DNA from: Erpobdella octoculata
Taxonomy: Eukaryota; Annelida; Clitellata; Hirudinida; Erpobdellidae
Assembly (NCBI GenBank): GCA_963978895.1
Contig: OZ022246.1
Location: 9,143,294-9,207,293 of the forward strand
Direction of reading: 5' to 3'
DNA: 64,000 bases
Made by a program: the position numbers and the translations under genes. The notes beneath the pieces were generated by a model. It was not told where the DNA came from and ran no database searches. It saw only the letters and a list, made by a program, of their open reading frames with translations. Numbering within the stretch: the first letter of the stretch is position 1; each line of letters starts with the position of its first letter. Below are positions 27,125 through 36,231 of the stretch, one piece after another.

Positions 27125-27530
27125 TGTCACGACTTCGCCTTTGCGATAGTCGATACTGCTGGAGAAATTTAACCCAGGCTAACTATCGTAATAAAGTTAA
27201 AGACACTCTTAGATAGTATTAGTTGTTTTATTCACGAATACCGATCAAGATTATCGAAAACTATCACCAACAACACGACAGATATAAAAACAGTTTCAAA
27301 TTCGATCAAACATGGCGAACAATGGCGATCCTCGGCGAACAAGAACGAAGTAGATCGCGACAGCCTTATATACACAAGCCCTCCAGGCTACAGGCTACAG
27401 GCTAAAATATTCAAATAATCGCGCAACAAACCGAACACGCAACGTTGTGTAATACATCTTTTACCACCTCCGCCGGAAATCCCAAAGATCTAGGTCCAGG
27501 CACGCACACTGCGTTTACGCGGGCGTGACA
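27125..27530 (-). repeat. 5' LTR of the Gmr1-like element
   Basis: 406 bp and upstream in element sense. It should hold the promoter. No strong TATA box stands out apart from TTATATA near 27365-27371, and an AATAAA-like signal lies on the opposite strand only. Confidence 0.92.
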
Positions 27531-27804
27531 ATGGTTCTTTTAATCATGCCCACAATTCTGTTTCCCTTCTTTGCAACCTCTGCACATTGTCTAGACTGTT
27601 TAGCATCTTCATTTACTAATACGCCAAGATCTTTTTCTTCTTTCGTTTCTTTTAGCTGTATCCCTTCTAACTCGTATTTATATATTGGATTCCCTCTACC
27701 CAAGTGCATAACATGACACTTGTCAACATTGAACCGCATCTGCCTTCCCTGCAACCATTTGAATAATTGCACAAGATCGTTTTTCAGCACTTCGACATCT
27801 TCAC

Positions 27805-28000
27805 TGTTGTGTTTTTACAGTGATTTCAATAACGCCAAAACTCCAAGTTTCTTGTAATTAATTTGTTTATTACAAGCGCTAACGAATTACGAAAGTACAC
27901 ACGAGACAATGAAAAAGTATATAACGCGGCTCCTATTGAGTACACGTGGACCAACCAAAGATACAACATTTTTAAGATAATAATAGTTATTTGCATAACA
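27805..28000 (-). repeat. 3' LTR of the Mag-like element
   Basis: 196 bp. It is preceded in element sense by a polypurine tract, AAAAAAGGAGG (plus 28001-28011). Confidence 0.92.
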
Positions 28001-28012
28001 CCTCCTTTTTTA
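28001..28012 (-). other. Polypurine tract of the Mag-like element
   Basis: Minus strand AAAAAAGGAGG directly before the 3' LTR and only about eight bases after the Gag-Pol stop codon (28020-28022). Confidence 0.75.
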
Positions 28013-28019
28013 AAAAGGA

Positions 28020-31000
28020 TCAACTGTGGGAGTTTCCAAAGTTTGGGTCCATGATGAGTCTTTGTGGTGGTCTTCGGGCACGCTGTGATCTTCGAAACTG
28101 CACCGGCACCTGCTCCGAATCCGCAATAGACAATCCGTCACTCTCCTCTTCCGACAGTTCCCGGTCTGCTGGTGGTTGTCTGCCTTCAGGGGGTTCTCCT
28201 GGATCAGAGTCTTGATCTGCCCCGTATCTGATTCTCAATTGATTTACATTTCTTTTCCAGATCGGTCCATTTGGCAAAATTCGAACTTTTATGTTGCGAG
28301 GCCCCATCACTACTTTTGTTATGACTGCAGGAATCCATCTGGGTTCTTTGTTCTTTTTAGGACCACAGTGGAGGGCGTAACATGGCATTCCTTCCTGGAA
28401 TATTTGAGATCTTCTCTCAGGTTGTGTCACTTTCTTTTGGTTTTGTTTTTTCTGGATGGCTTGTGTTGGAGATGGAAGTAAAGCATCTAATTGACTTCGA
28501 ATCTGACGACCATTTAATAATTCGCTGGGTGAGTAGCCAGAATCTAATGGCGTCCGTCTGTACTGTTGAAGGAATTCTTGCAGTGCCTGTCTTGGAGAGT
28601 GTGAAGATTTTCTTAGTGATTGCTTGAATGTCTGTACAAGTCTTTCTGCTGCTCCATTCGTTGCTGGGTGATATGGAGCGCCTGTTAGATGTGTGATGCC
28701 ACGCTGTCTGCACCATTCCTGGAATTCATCTGATAGAAATGCTGGTGCATTGTCTGTCACCAATGCATGGGGATATCCAAAATGTGCAAAATCCTCTTCT
28801 AACAGCTGGATTGTTGACTTGGCTGTTACTGAACCGGTAGCATGGATGCATGGGTATTTGGAATAAGCATCAATTAATACTAACCAGTTAGTGTCCATGA
28901 AGTTTATGGCATGGTCTAGGTGTATTCTGCTCCAAGGCTTTTCTGGCAGCATCCATGGATGGTTTGGAAACTTTGCTGCTTTGTTCTGGTGTTCTGCGCA
29001 AGTTGTACAGCTACGACAAAGATTTTCAATGTCGTGGTCTATGCCTGGCCAGTAGACAACTGATCTAGCCAGTTGCTTCATCCTTTGTATTCCGAAGTGT
29101 CCTAGGTGTAGCAGTTGGACTACTTGGTTTCGGATTTTTTCTGGGATGACTAGTCTTGCTCCATATCTTAGACATCCTCCTTCTGTAACTAGAGAGTCTG
29201 CTAATTTTGCGTAGTGTTTTATTTCGTCTTTTTCCATCAGTTTAGGCCATCCTTCTTTCACATATCTCATGACTGTTGAGATTGTTGGGTCTCTGCTAGA
29301 TTCTTTAGCCAATATTTTAGAATCTGCTGGTTTGATCTGTTGACTGATGGTGTGAATCATACAAACTGTTGATATGTCTGCCTTTTCTTCTTTTGCATCA
29401 AAATCCTGGTCTCCTCCAACTGGCAATCTGCTGAGTGCATCCGCATTTCCGTGCTCAGTTGTTTTTCTGTATTCGATGGAGTATTCATATTGATTCAGAC
29501 TAAGTGCCCATCGAGCAAGGCGATTGGCAGCCATTGCCGGAGTTCCCTTTGTTGGATTAAATAGTGAGAGAAGAGGCTTGTGATCTGTAACCAAAATAAA
29601 TTTTCTGCCATAGAGATAATTGTGGTATTTTTGGAGACCATAAACAATAGCTAATGCCTCTTTTTGAATCTGACTGTATCGTCGTTGTGTGTCGGTGAGT
29701 GTCTTAGACACATTGAACAAAGGTCTTTCACTTCCGTCTGCATAACGTTGAAAAATAACCACTCCAATTCCTACATCAGAGGCATCACAGGAAATTCCGA
29801 TCGGGAGTGTTTTGTCAAAATGGGCTAACTGGACATCTTTCATAAGAAGGTCTTTCAAGTGTTGAAACGTTACTTCTTCTTGTTTTGTCCATTGCCAAGT
29901 TGTTTCTTTTCTGGTTAGACGAGTCAACGGTTCTGATATTGTGGAAAGATTTGGGATGAATTTACTGTAAAATTGAACTGACCCCAAAAAAGATTTCAGT
30001 GTTGACACATTTGTAGGAGGTGGCATCTTAGCTACTGCATTCACCTGTTGACCCATTTTTATTCCATCTTTTGATAGCATGTGTCCGAGGTAGTCCACTG
30101 ATGATTCTGCAAACCTACACTTACTCAGATTACATCTTAACCCGTTGTCCTGTAATCGTTGGAGTAAAGCTTTCAGGTTGTTTAGATGTTCTGCTGCTGC
30201 TTTTCCACTCACTAGGATGTCATCCAGATACACGGCAACTCCCTGTAGGTCGCTTGTCAACTTTTCCATGATCTCTTGAAAGTATCCTGGTGCAGATGTA
30301 ATTCCAAAAGGAAGTCTTGTTTGGAGTAAAACACCTTTGTGAGTACTCAATGCTAACTTTTTCTGGCTTTCAGGTGACAGTCTTATCTGATGGTAAGCAT
30401 CTGCAAGGTCGATCTTGCTGAAGAAATAACCTCCACCGAGCTTTCTCATTAAATCCTCGGGTAATGGCATGGGGTGACGATGAGTTTCTAGCTGTTTGTT
30501 GATTGTTACTGAATAATCGCCACAAACTCTGAAACTGGGTTTCAGCTGTCCTGGTTGAAGTTGTTTGCGAATTGGCACAACCGGTGTTCCATAACTATTG
30601 AACTGTGTAGGAATCCACAAGCCCTTTTTTATTCCAGCTTCATAAGTTTGGTTCAGATCCTCGATAATTGCAAATGGTACTGTTCTGGGTTTGCAAAAAA
30701 CTGGTTCCACTTCTGGTTTGAACTTAATGTCTAATTCAAAATTTTTAAGACAACCCAATTCTGGCTTGAACAGTTCCCGAAATTCTGAACAAAGTTGTTT
30801 ACAAGCTATTTGCAAATTTACGTGTGATTGTTCTGAGACGTTGTACACCTCATTTCTCATCATAGCTGTGACATCTATTTCTAAATCAAGGATTGTTCTT
30901 CGTCCGAGAAGATTGAGGTCATGGACCTCTGAGACATTGAATTCGACTTGTCTTTTATGGCTATTATTCTCTAAATTTGCCATTATTTTGAACGTTCCCA

Positions 31001-32108
31001 TTACTGGAATGTGGTTTCCTGTTGCTGAAACGTAAAATTTTGCAGATGGCTGCAATGATGGCTTTCCCAGGCTCAACCAGACCTCCTTTGAACAGAAACT
31101 GTCCCTTGCTCCACTGTCAATGAGAAAATTGTACTTCTTGCTGTCGAGTGTTAATGACTGAAACAAAGGTTTTGAGTCCTGGATGTTTTTTACTGATGAG
31201 TCAAGGACCACCGTGACTGTTTGTTTTTTCTTTTTGAAACACACCATCTCCAGGTGTCCCGTCTTATGGCAAAAATTACACTTCAGGTTGCTGTTTTTGC
31301 AATTCTTCGCTGTGTGGTTTTGTTTTCCACAACGCAAACAAATGTTTTTAGATGGAGAAGAGTGTTTGTTTTCAGGAACGACTGGTACCCTTCTGCTTTT
31401 TATTTTGTTGATCGAGTTCGTCAGATTCGAGTTTTGTGATGGTGTACCATACACCGTTTCCTTTGCCACTCTTGCCGCATCCTCCACACCGGCAGCCAAT
31501 TCTACAGCTTTCGTGAATGTCAACTCATCATCATCCATCCTGAAAATAGCCTTCAAGACCGCTTCATTTTTTATTGCGCAAATAAACTTTGTTCTCATAG
31601 CTTCATCTTGAGGGTCCTGGATGGCGGAGAAATCACATGTGGAAGCTTCTTGTCGAATTCGGGCTGCTAGTTCGTGAACATTTTCACCAGTGTTTCGATT
31701 CATTTCTGACCAAAATCTGTATCTTTCTCTGACAATGAATCTTTTTGGATTAAATTGTACTTCCATGTGTTGTACAATCTCTTCCATGGTCAGAGTGTTG
31801 ATGTTTCTTGGTGGAGTTTGTTGTTCTGCGAAAGTGTCGAGAAGTTTGTAGATGGTGGGACTTTGGCTCATGAGAAAAACTTGTGGCATCTTATCTGCAG
31901 AAACAGAATGACCCCTGGCGAATGTTGTGAAACGTGCCCAGTAATCTCTCCAAATTTCTTTTGTTGAGTCGAAGTTTGCGAAATTCGGTATCGATGCGTT
32001 CACTGGTCCCATTCGAGATAAAATTGTCTCTATTTGTTTTTGGTGACTTTCCTGCATCTTGACCATTTGTTCTTGGAAAAGAGCGATGAGCTTGCCTACG
32101 TCCGACAT
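28020..32108 (-). CDS. Gag-Pol polyprotein of a Mag-like Ty3/Gypsy element, intact
   Basis: One frame of 1362 codons. Residues 1-240 form a capsid-like Gag (FANFDSTKEIWRDYWARF, VHELAARIRQEA). Two CCHC knuckles (CLRCGKQNHTAKNC, CNFCHKTGHLEMVC) span ~255-290. The protease has FLIDSGARDSFC near residue 330. Reverse transcriptase follows with YLDDILVSG near 627, RNase H with CDASDVG and TDHKPLLSLF (~765-880), then the integrase: zinc region LGHFGIQRM...CRSCTTCAEHQ (~985-1030) and a core with LDHAINF, TDNAPAF and GAAERL. The order PR-RT-RH-INT is the normal Gypsy order. It makes replication proteins of a cellular retrotransposon. No envelope frame is present. The first Met lies 54 bp inside the primer site. 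Confidence 0.9.
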   Translation of the reverse strand: MSDVGKLIALFQEQMVKMQESHQKQIETILSRMGPVNASIPNFANFDSTKEIWRDYWARFTTFARGHSVSADKMPQVFLMSQSPTIYKLLDTFAEQQTPPRNINTLTMEEIVQHMEVQFNPKRFIVRERYRFWSEMNRNTGENVHELAARIRQEASTCDFSAIQDPQDEAMRTKFICAIKNEAVLKAIFRMDDDELTFTKAVELAAGVEDAARVAKETVYGTPSQNSNLTNSINKIKSRRVPVVPENKHSSPSKNICLRCGKQNHTAKNCKNSNLKCNFCHKTGHLEMVCFKKKKQTVTVVLDSSVKNIQDSKPLFQSLTLDSKKYNFLIDSGARDSFCSKEVWLSLGKPSLQPSAKFYVSATGNHIPVMGTFKIMANLENNSHKRQVEFNVSEVHDLNLLGRRTILDLEIDVTAMMRNEVYNVSEQSHVNLQIACKQLCSEFRELFKPELGCLKNFELDIKFKPEVEPVFCKPRTVPFAIIEDLNQTYEAGIKKGLWIPTQFNSYGTPVVPIRKQLQPGQLKPSFRVCGDYSVTINKQLETHRHPMPLPEDLMRKLGGGYFFSKIDLADAYHQIRLSPESQKKLALSTHKGVLLQTRLPFGITSAPGYFQEIMEKLTSDLQGVAVYLDDILVSGKAAAEHLNNLKALLQRLQDNGLRCNLSKCRFAESSVDYLGHMLSKDGIKMGQQVNAVAKMPPPTNVSTLKSFLGSVQFYSKFIPNLSTISEPLTRLTRKETTWQWTKQEEVTFQHLKDLLMKDVQLAHFDKTLPIGISCDASDVGIGVVIFQRYADGSERPLFNVSKTLTDTQRRYSQIQKEALAIVYGLQKYHNYLYGRKFILVTDHKPLLSLFNPTKGTPAMAANRLARWALSLNQYEYSIEYRKTTEHGNADALSRLPVGGDQDFDAKEEKADISTVCMIHTISQQIKPADSKILAKESSRDPTISTVMRYVKEGWPKLMEKDEIKHYAKLADSLVTEGGCLRYGARLVIPEKIRNQVVQLLHLGHFGIQRMKQLARSVVYWPGIDHDIENLCRSCTTCAEHQNKAAKFPNHPWMLPEKPWSRIHLDHAINFMDTNWLVLIDAYSKYPCIHATGSVTAKSTIQLLEEDFAHFGYPHALVTDNAPAFLSDEFQEWCRQRGITHLTGAPYHPATNGAAERLVQTFKQSLRKSSHSPRQALQEFLQQYRRTPLDSGYSPSELLNGRQIRSQLDALLPSPTQAIQKKQNQKKVTQPERRSQIFQEGMPCYALHCGPKKNKEPRWIPAVITKVVMGPRNIKVRILPNGPIWKRNVNQLRIRYGADQDSDPGEPPEGRQPPADRELSEEESDGLSIADSEQVPVQFRRSQRARRPPQRLIMDPNFGNSHS

Positions 32109-32144
32109 CTTGAAATCCTAAAAAAAAAACGATTGTAGAAAAGT

Positions 32145-32162
32145 ATCCTGTCGACTGCGCCA
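32145..32162 (-). other. Primer binding site, tRNA-Ser type
   Basis: Minus strand TGGCGCAGTCGACAGGAT, two bases inside the 5' LTR. It fits the 3' end of a serine tRNA plus CCA. Mag elements are known to use a serine tRNA primer, which agrees with the protein classification. Confidence 0.7.
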
Positions 32163-32164
32163 AT

Positions 32165-32360
32165 TGTTGTGTTTTTACAGTGATTTCAATAACGCCAAAA
32201 CTCCAAGTTTCTTGTAATTAATTTGTTTATTACAAGCGCTAACGAATTACGAAAGTACACACGAGACAATGAAAAGGTATATAACGCGGCTCCTATTGAG
32301 TACACGTGGACCAACCAAAGATACAACATTTTTAAGATAATAATAGTTATTTGCATAACA
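32165..32360 (-). repeat. 5' LTR of the Mag-like element
   Basis: 196 bp. It contains ATATAC (near 32278) as the only TATA-like promoter candidate. One substitution separates it from the 3' LTR. Confidence 0.92.
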
Positions 32361-33485
32361 GTCACTATTGCACATGGTTTTGCATAATTTAGTGTCGTCA
32401 GCAAATTTTGATATTTTAGCTGCTATACCTTCATCAAAGTCATTTATATAGACAACAACAAAAAGTGGTCCAAGCACAGAACCTTGAGGCACTCCACTGG
32501 TTATTTTCATCCATTTCGAGAAACTTCCTCTAACTCTCACTTTTTGTCTTCTATCCAGCAACCAACAATCTATCCACCTTAACAGATTACCACCTATACC
32601 AACTGCTTTCAACTTTGACGACAACCTTTGATGAGGAACCATGTCGAAGGCCTTGGCAAAATCTAAATAAATCACATCCACCGACTGACACGCATCCATA
32701 CCTCCATAAACCTCCTCAAAAAATTCAACAAATTTGACAAACACGATCTTTTATTCACAAATCCATGCTGACTATCTTTAATTAATTTATATTTTTCCAG
32801 ATGAATCACAATTTTATTTTTGATCATTTTTTCCATAATTTTGCAAACAATGCTGGTAAGGCTAACTGGTCTGTAATTGCATGCGTCGCTTCTGTTGCCT
32901 TTTTTGAACAGTGGCACCACAACAGCATCCTTCCAGTCCTGCGGGACCTCCCCAGTTTGCAATGACCTATTCATCAATTCTGCCAGGACATCTCCGATCT
33001 CATTTCTGACCTCAAGAAAGAACTTTGGATGCAGCTCATCCATCCCAGGGCTTTTATCAGTTTTCAATTTTCTTAGCATTTCAACAACTTTTATTTTTTT
33101 AAAAACAACTTTAGTTATTAATTCGTCTCTATCTCTTTGAAACAAATCTTAGGGATATTTTGGATATCTCTTTAGTAAAAACAGACCCAAAGTAGTTATT
33201 TAGAATGTCTGCTGTTTCTTCATCGTTCGTTATTACATGCCCTTTGTCATCTTTTAATGAACCCATTTTGTCTTTTTTCTTCTGTCTACTTCTCAAATAT
33301 TTTTAAAAACTTTTGCAATCCATTTTTATATTGTTTGCCAATTTCTGTTCATACTCCAATACGGCTATTTTAATTGTTTTTTTCACTTTATTTCTTTTCT
33401 TTTTGTATCTTTCTTTTAACTCCTTTAATTTTCCTGTGTTTGAATTATTTTTTCCAATGGTACAACTTAGATCTCAATATTTTTT

Positions 33486-34513
33486 CTATACTTTATATTT
33501 TGTTCTTTGCTTTTTAATTATCAGTCTCGTCATCCATGGATTTTTATTATTCCAGTTTTGCTGAATTGGAACCTGTCCTTCAATGACTTCTTGCATGCTT
33601 TGAATAAACACTTTCCAGCTACTTTCTACATTCAATCCAGTTATTTTGCTTATTAAATTATTATTTATGATACATTTTCTTATGTTATCATAATCAGCCT
33701 TGAAGTAGTTGTATCTAACATCTTTTGATTTTGTTTGCTTAATATCACTTATTGTCAAATCCCATCTGATAATCTGGTGGTCACTAGTACCAAAACATTC
33801 ACCCACCATTATATTTTCAACTATATTTTCTTCAGAAGTTAATAATAAGTCAAGAGTATTTCTTCCTCTTGTTAGTGTTTTGATCAGCTGTGTCAAAAAT
33901 TTATCATTAATGAAGTGTAGAAATTGCTCGTCTTTGTGTGTCTGACCCTCAAGAGTATCCCAATTAACGTGGTAATTAAAATCTTCCATAATGATCACTG
34001 GCTTTTTATTTGTCTTGGAAATCAATTCACACAATCCCTTGTCTGCATCTTCATTAGCACTCGGAGCTCTGTAGCAAACCCCAATTATTAATTTACATGT
34101 TTTCAGCTTCAATTCACACCACACGCTTTCTTTAAATTTTCTGTTGTTTAGGTCCTCTCTTGCACTGCATTCAAATCATTTTTCACATACAACAGTACAC
34201 CACCAGCACCATGGCTAGTATTCTTTTGATTTTCTCTGTCTTTTCTAAACATATCATAGCCTACTAACTTTAGTTCATAATCACTGATTTTATTGTTTCT
34301 TTAGGTTTGTGTTAAGTCAATAATATCTGGGTTTTCATTTTTCACATATATTTCCAATTCAACCATTTTTATCCTATTAACCAGACTTCTTACATTAGCA
34401 TAAAAACATTTACATATTTTGCCTTCGTCCACTGTAGTCAAACCTCTCCTATCTTTCTTTTCATTGTTTCTTCTTTCCATCTTCTTGAGTGCTACTTTCT
34501 TTTTTTTCACCAT
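33486..34513 (-). pseudogene. Endonuclease of the CR1/L2-type element
   Basis: The N-terminal block YANVRSLVNR...LEIYVKNENPDII (34301-34513) is followed, after frame loss, by GVCYRAPSANE, EDFNYHVNWD, LDLLLTS and GTSDHQII (33486-34124). These are the ordered motifs of the apurinic-type endonuclease. EDFN replaces the usual GDFN. A basic linker leads toward the reverse transcriptase. Confidence 0.65.
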
Positions 34514-35403
34514 GCTCCACTATATTCAGTTTCTTTCAGCATTACTATCCTCATGTCCCCCGGCAAGCCCTTTACCCTGTATAGCCAGTTTCCCGTTGTT
34601 TCTCCATTCTGCTTCTCTCTGCATTGTTCAACCAGCTTTCTTGACTGCTCTCTTTCAGTTCTTGTCAAGTCGTGAGTGACTGAGATTCTCTTGAATTTTT
34701 CTTCTGCTTTTTGAAGTCTGGACAATGGCTCTTGAGCTCTGTTTTTGATTGTAACATTACGGAACTCTATAAGTAACGGTCTTTACTTTTCTTCTTCTTT
34801 GCATTTTCCTAATCTGTATATTTTTTTTATGTTCAACTTTTCATCGCAGGGCACCTCCAAAACATCATTCAAAAAGCTTAACACTATTTTTTTGTCTTCA
34901 CCTATTCTCTCACCGTGCTCCATGCCTTCTTTTTCAGCCAATCGATGTAAGATAATGTTATTTTTTTTCGTTCTCTTAGTTTTTTCTTTTCTGTGTTGAG
35001 TTCAATTGATTCCTCTACTTTTTTCACTTTTTCATTTATTGCCTTCAGTTTTTTGTCAACATTTCTTTTAACAACAGTGCTCCATTTGTATCATCTTTTC
35101 TTCTGTCATCTTAATTCTGTTCAACCTCTCTTCCATCTCTTTAATCTGTGATTTATGTTCCTTATAATGTTTGACCTCTTCTTTTTCTACTATTTCCTTA
35201 TTTCTAAGCAGTTCCTCCAATTTTTCCTCCAACATATCAATCCTTTCCTGTTGCTTTTCAATCTTCTCCAGCACTGCAGCTCTCTCACAACCTTTGCATA
35301 TATGTCCGGCAAAACTGTCAACTCCACCGTACATCTCACATTTTTTTTCAGATTTCTGGACATTTTTGAAAAATAAATCACCAAAGCGAAATAAATGAAA
35401 CAC
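34507..35403 (-). pseudogene. ORF1 of the CR1/L2-type element, broken
   Basis: The first part (35068-35403) has a Cys-rich start (CEMYGG...HICKGCERA) then a long coiled coil rich in Glu and Lys (MLEEKLEELL, MEERLNRIK). A further part (34507-34725) has ISVTHDLTRTEREQSRKL and NWLYRVKG, the C-terminal landmarks of CR1/L2 ORF1 proteins. T-rich runs on the plus strand cause several frame changes. Such proteins package the element RNA. Confidence 0.6.
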
Positions 35404-36165
35404 TGAAGTAAATAATTTTTAAATTTAGTACAGAATAAATAATTACGGTTATTAAACAATTGTGAATTGGAAAATAGATTTTGAGAATCACTAGTGTAGA
35501 ATTATGGACAATTATAATGTAATGTATGCTCACTTAAAATATAATAAAATTATAACATAGTAAAATGACCAGTAGAATGAAATTATAATTGAAGAGGTAA
35601 ATTAAATAATTAAACTTTTAAAAATCACGACTGAATTTTGAAAAGAATAATGGCGATTGAAATCAAACGATGGTGTTACTACGCGCTTGAATTGTACTGA
35701 TTGGTTGAGTTGGTTTTTTCTGAGCTTTCTGATTTGCTGAATGCGGATATGACGTCTGCTTTGGAGCAGAATTGTCGTTTAAGATACAGTAGAATTTCGA
35801 TTGTTTAATTTATATTTATTTGTTAAAAATCATTAGCATTGAATTTCTTTTCTTTTTTTCATTTTCTCTTTATTTTAATTTTCATGAGTTTTTCGAGTTT
35901 AATTAATAATTTTATTAGTTTTTAAGTAGAAAATATCAATGTTGAGATGAAATAGTTCTTGAGACTTTTCAGATCGTATAATTTTGAAGTTTCTGATTTA
36001 ATTAGCTTTTTTTTAAATGTAAAACTTTAGCAATTTACTGCATAAAATGTTATACATAGAATTGTCGTTGAAATTTTTGATAAATTCGAACCAATTCTTT
36101 AGTATGATATGACCAAGCTGAGAATTTGTAGCGTCAACGTTTCAAGAATTCAAAATGTTGATGAT
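35404..36165. other. AT-rich spacer including the probable 5' end of the CR1/L2-type element
   Basis: No coding region seen. The first ~300 bp may be the untranslated 5' end of the minus-strand element. The rest shows no recognised feature. Confidence 0.4.
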
Positions 36166-36212
36166 GGTCTCGCTCATATATATAGAATCTATTCTATATA
36201 TATGGTCTCGCT
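36166..36212. repeat. Perfect hairpin flanked by 9-bp direct repeats
   Basis: ATATATATAGAAT-CT-ATTCTATATATAT (36176-36203) lies between two copies of GGTCTCGCT (36166-36174 and 36204-36212). It looks like an excision footprint or a minimal fold-back insertion. Confidence 0.7.
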
Positions 36213-36231
36213 TAAGTTTGGTGGTCCTGCC

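Larger units (their letters stand above)
20788..27530 (-). mobile_element. Gmr1-like Ty3/Gypsy LTR retrotransposon, full length with target duplication
   Basis: Two 406-bp LTRs bounded by TGTCACG and CGTGACA enclose a polyprotein region on the minus strand, and ATGGT is duplicated at both sides (20783-20787, 27531-27535). A tRNA-Leu-like primer site and a G-rich polypurine tract fix the orientation. The integrase is encoded before the reverse transcriptase, although both are Gypsy-like in sequence. This order is the hallmark of the Gmr1 lineage first described from Atlantic cod. The LTRs differ at three positions, so the insertion is recent, yet the pol region has two frame breaks. Confidence 0.9.
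27805..32360 (-). mobile_element. Mag-like Ty3/Gypsy LTR retrotransposon, apparently intact
   Basis: Two 196-bp LTRs (TGTTGTG...ATAACA on the plus strand) differ at a single position that I can see (GAAAAAGTATA against GAAAAGGTATA). Flanks TTCAC (27800-27804) and GTCAC (32361-32365) match at 4 of 5 positions, and the reading of the surrounding element resumes across the site. Primer site, polypurine tract and a single unbroken Gag-Pol frame are all present, so this copy may be young and competent. Confidence 0.9.
20305..33145 (-). pseudogene. Reverse transcriptase of the CR1/L2-type element in three pieces
   Basis: Piece 1 (33145-32361) has DKSPGMDELHP, NYRPVSLTSI, SQHGFVNKRSC, YLDFAKAFDMVPH, GVPQGSVLGP and FADDTKLC, the last being the catalytic YADD-type site with FADD. 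A frame change lies near 32700-32740. Piece 2 (27804-27531) has KWLQGRQMRFNVDKC and the C-terminal thumb. Piece 3 (20787-20305) has YKSLARPHLEYFVQAWSP and FFSARATNEWNK to the stop at 20305. One TGA lies between the junction and piece 3 (near 20775). It is inactive. Confidence 0.8.
20224..35700 (-). mobile_element. CR1/L2-type non-LTR retrotransposon interrupted by two LTR elements
   Basis: Minus-strand order: 5' region (about 35.7-35.4 kb), ORF1 (35403 to 34507), endonuclease (34513 to 33486), reverse transcriptase (33145 to 32361, 27804 to 27531, 20787 to 20305). The gaps are the Mag-like element (27805-32360) and the Gmr1-like element (20788-27530). The reading is continuous across each gap once the insertion and one target duplication are subtracted. 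The 3' tail has ATGTT/GTTAT-like short repeats near 20225-20245. The 5' limit is approximate. Confidence 0.8.

Noticed and set aside
20788..27530. The integrase-first order as two fused elements
   Set aside because: A single 1365-codon frame joins Gag, integrase and the start of RT, and one LTR pair with one target duplication encloses all of it.
31183..31611. 142-codon plus-strand frame rich in Phe
   Set aside because: It is the antisense shadow of the Mag-like Gag-Pol frame.
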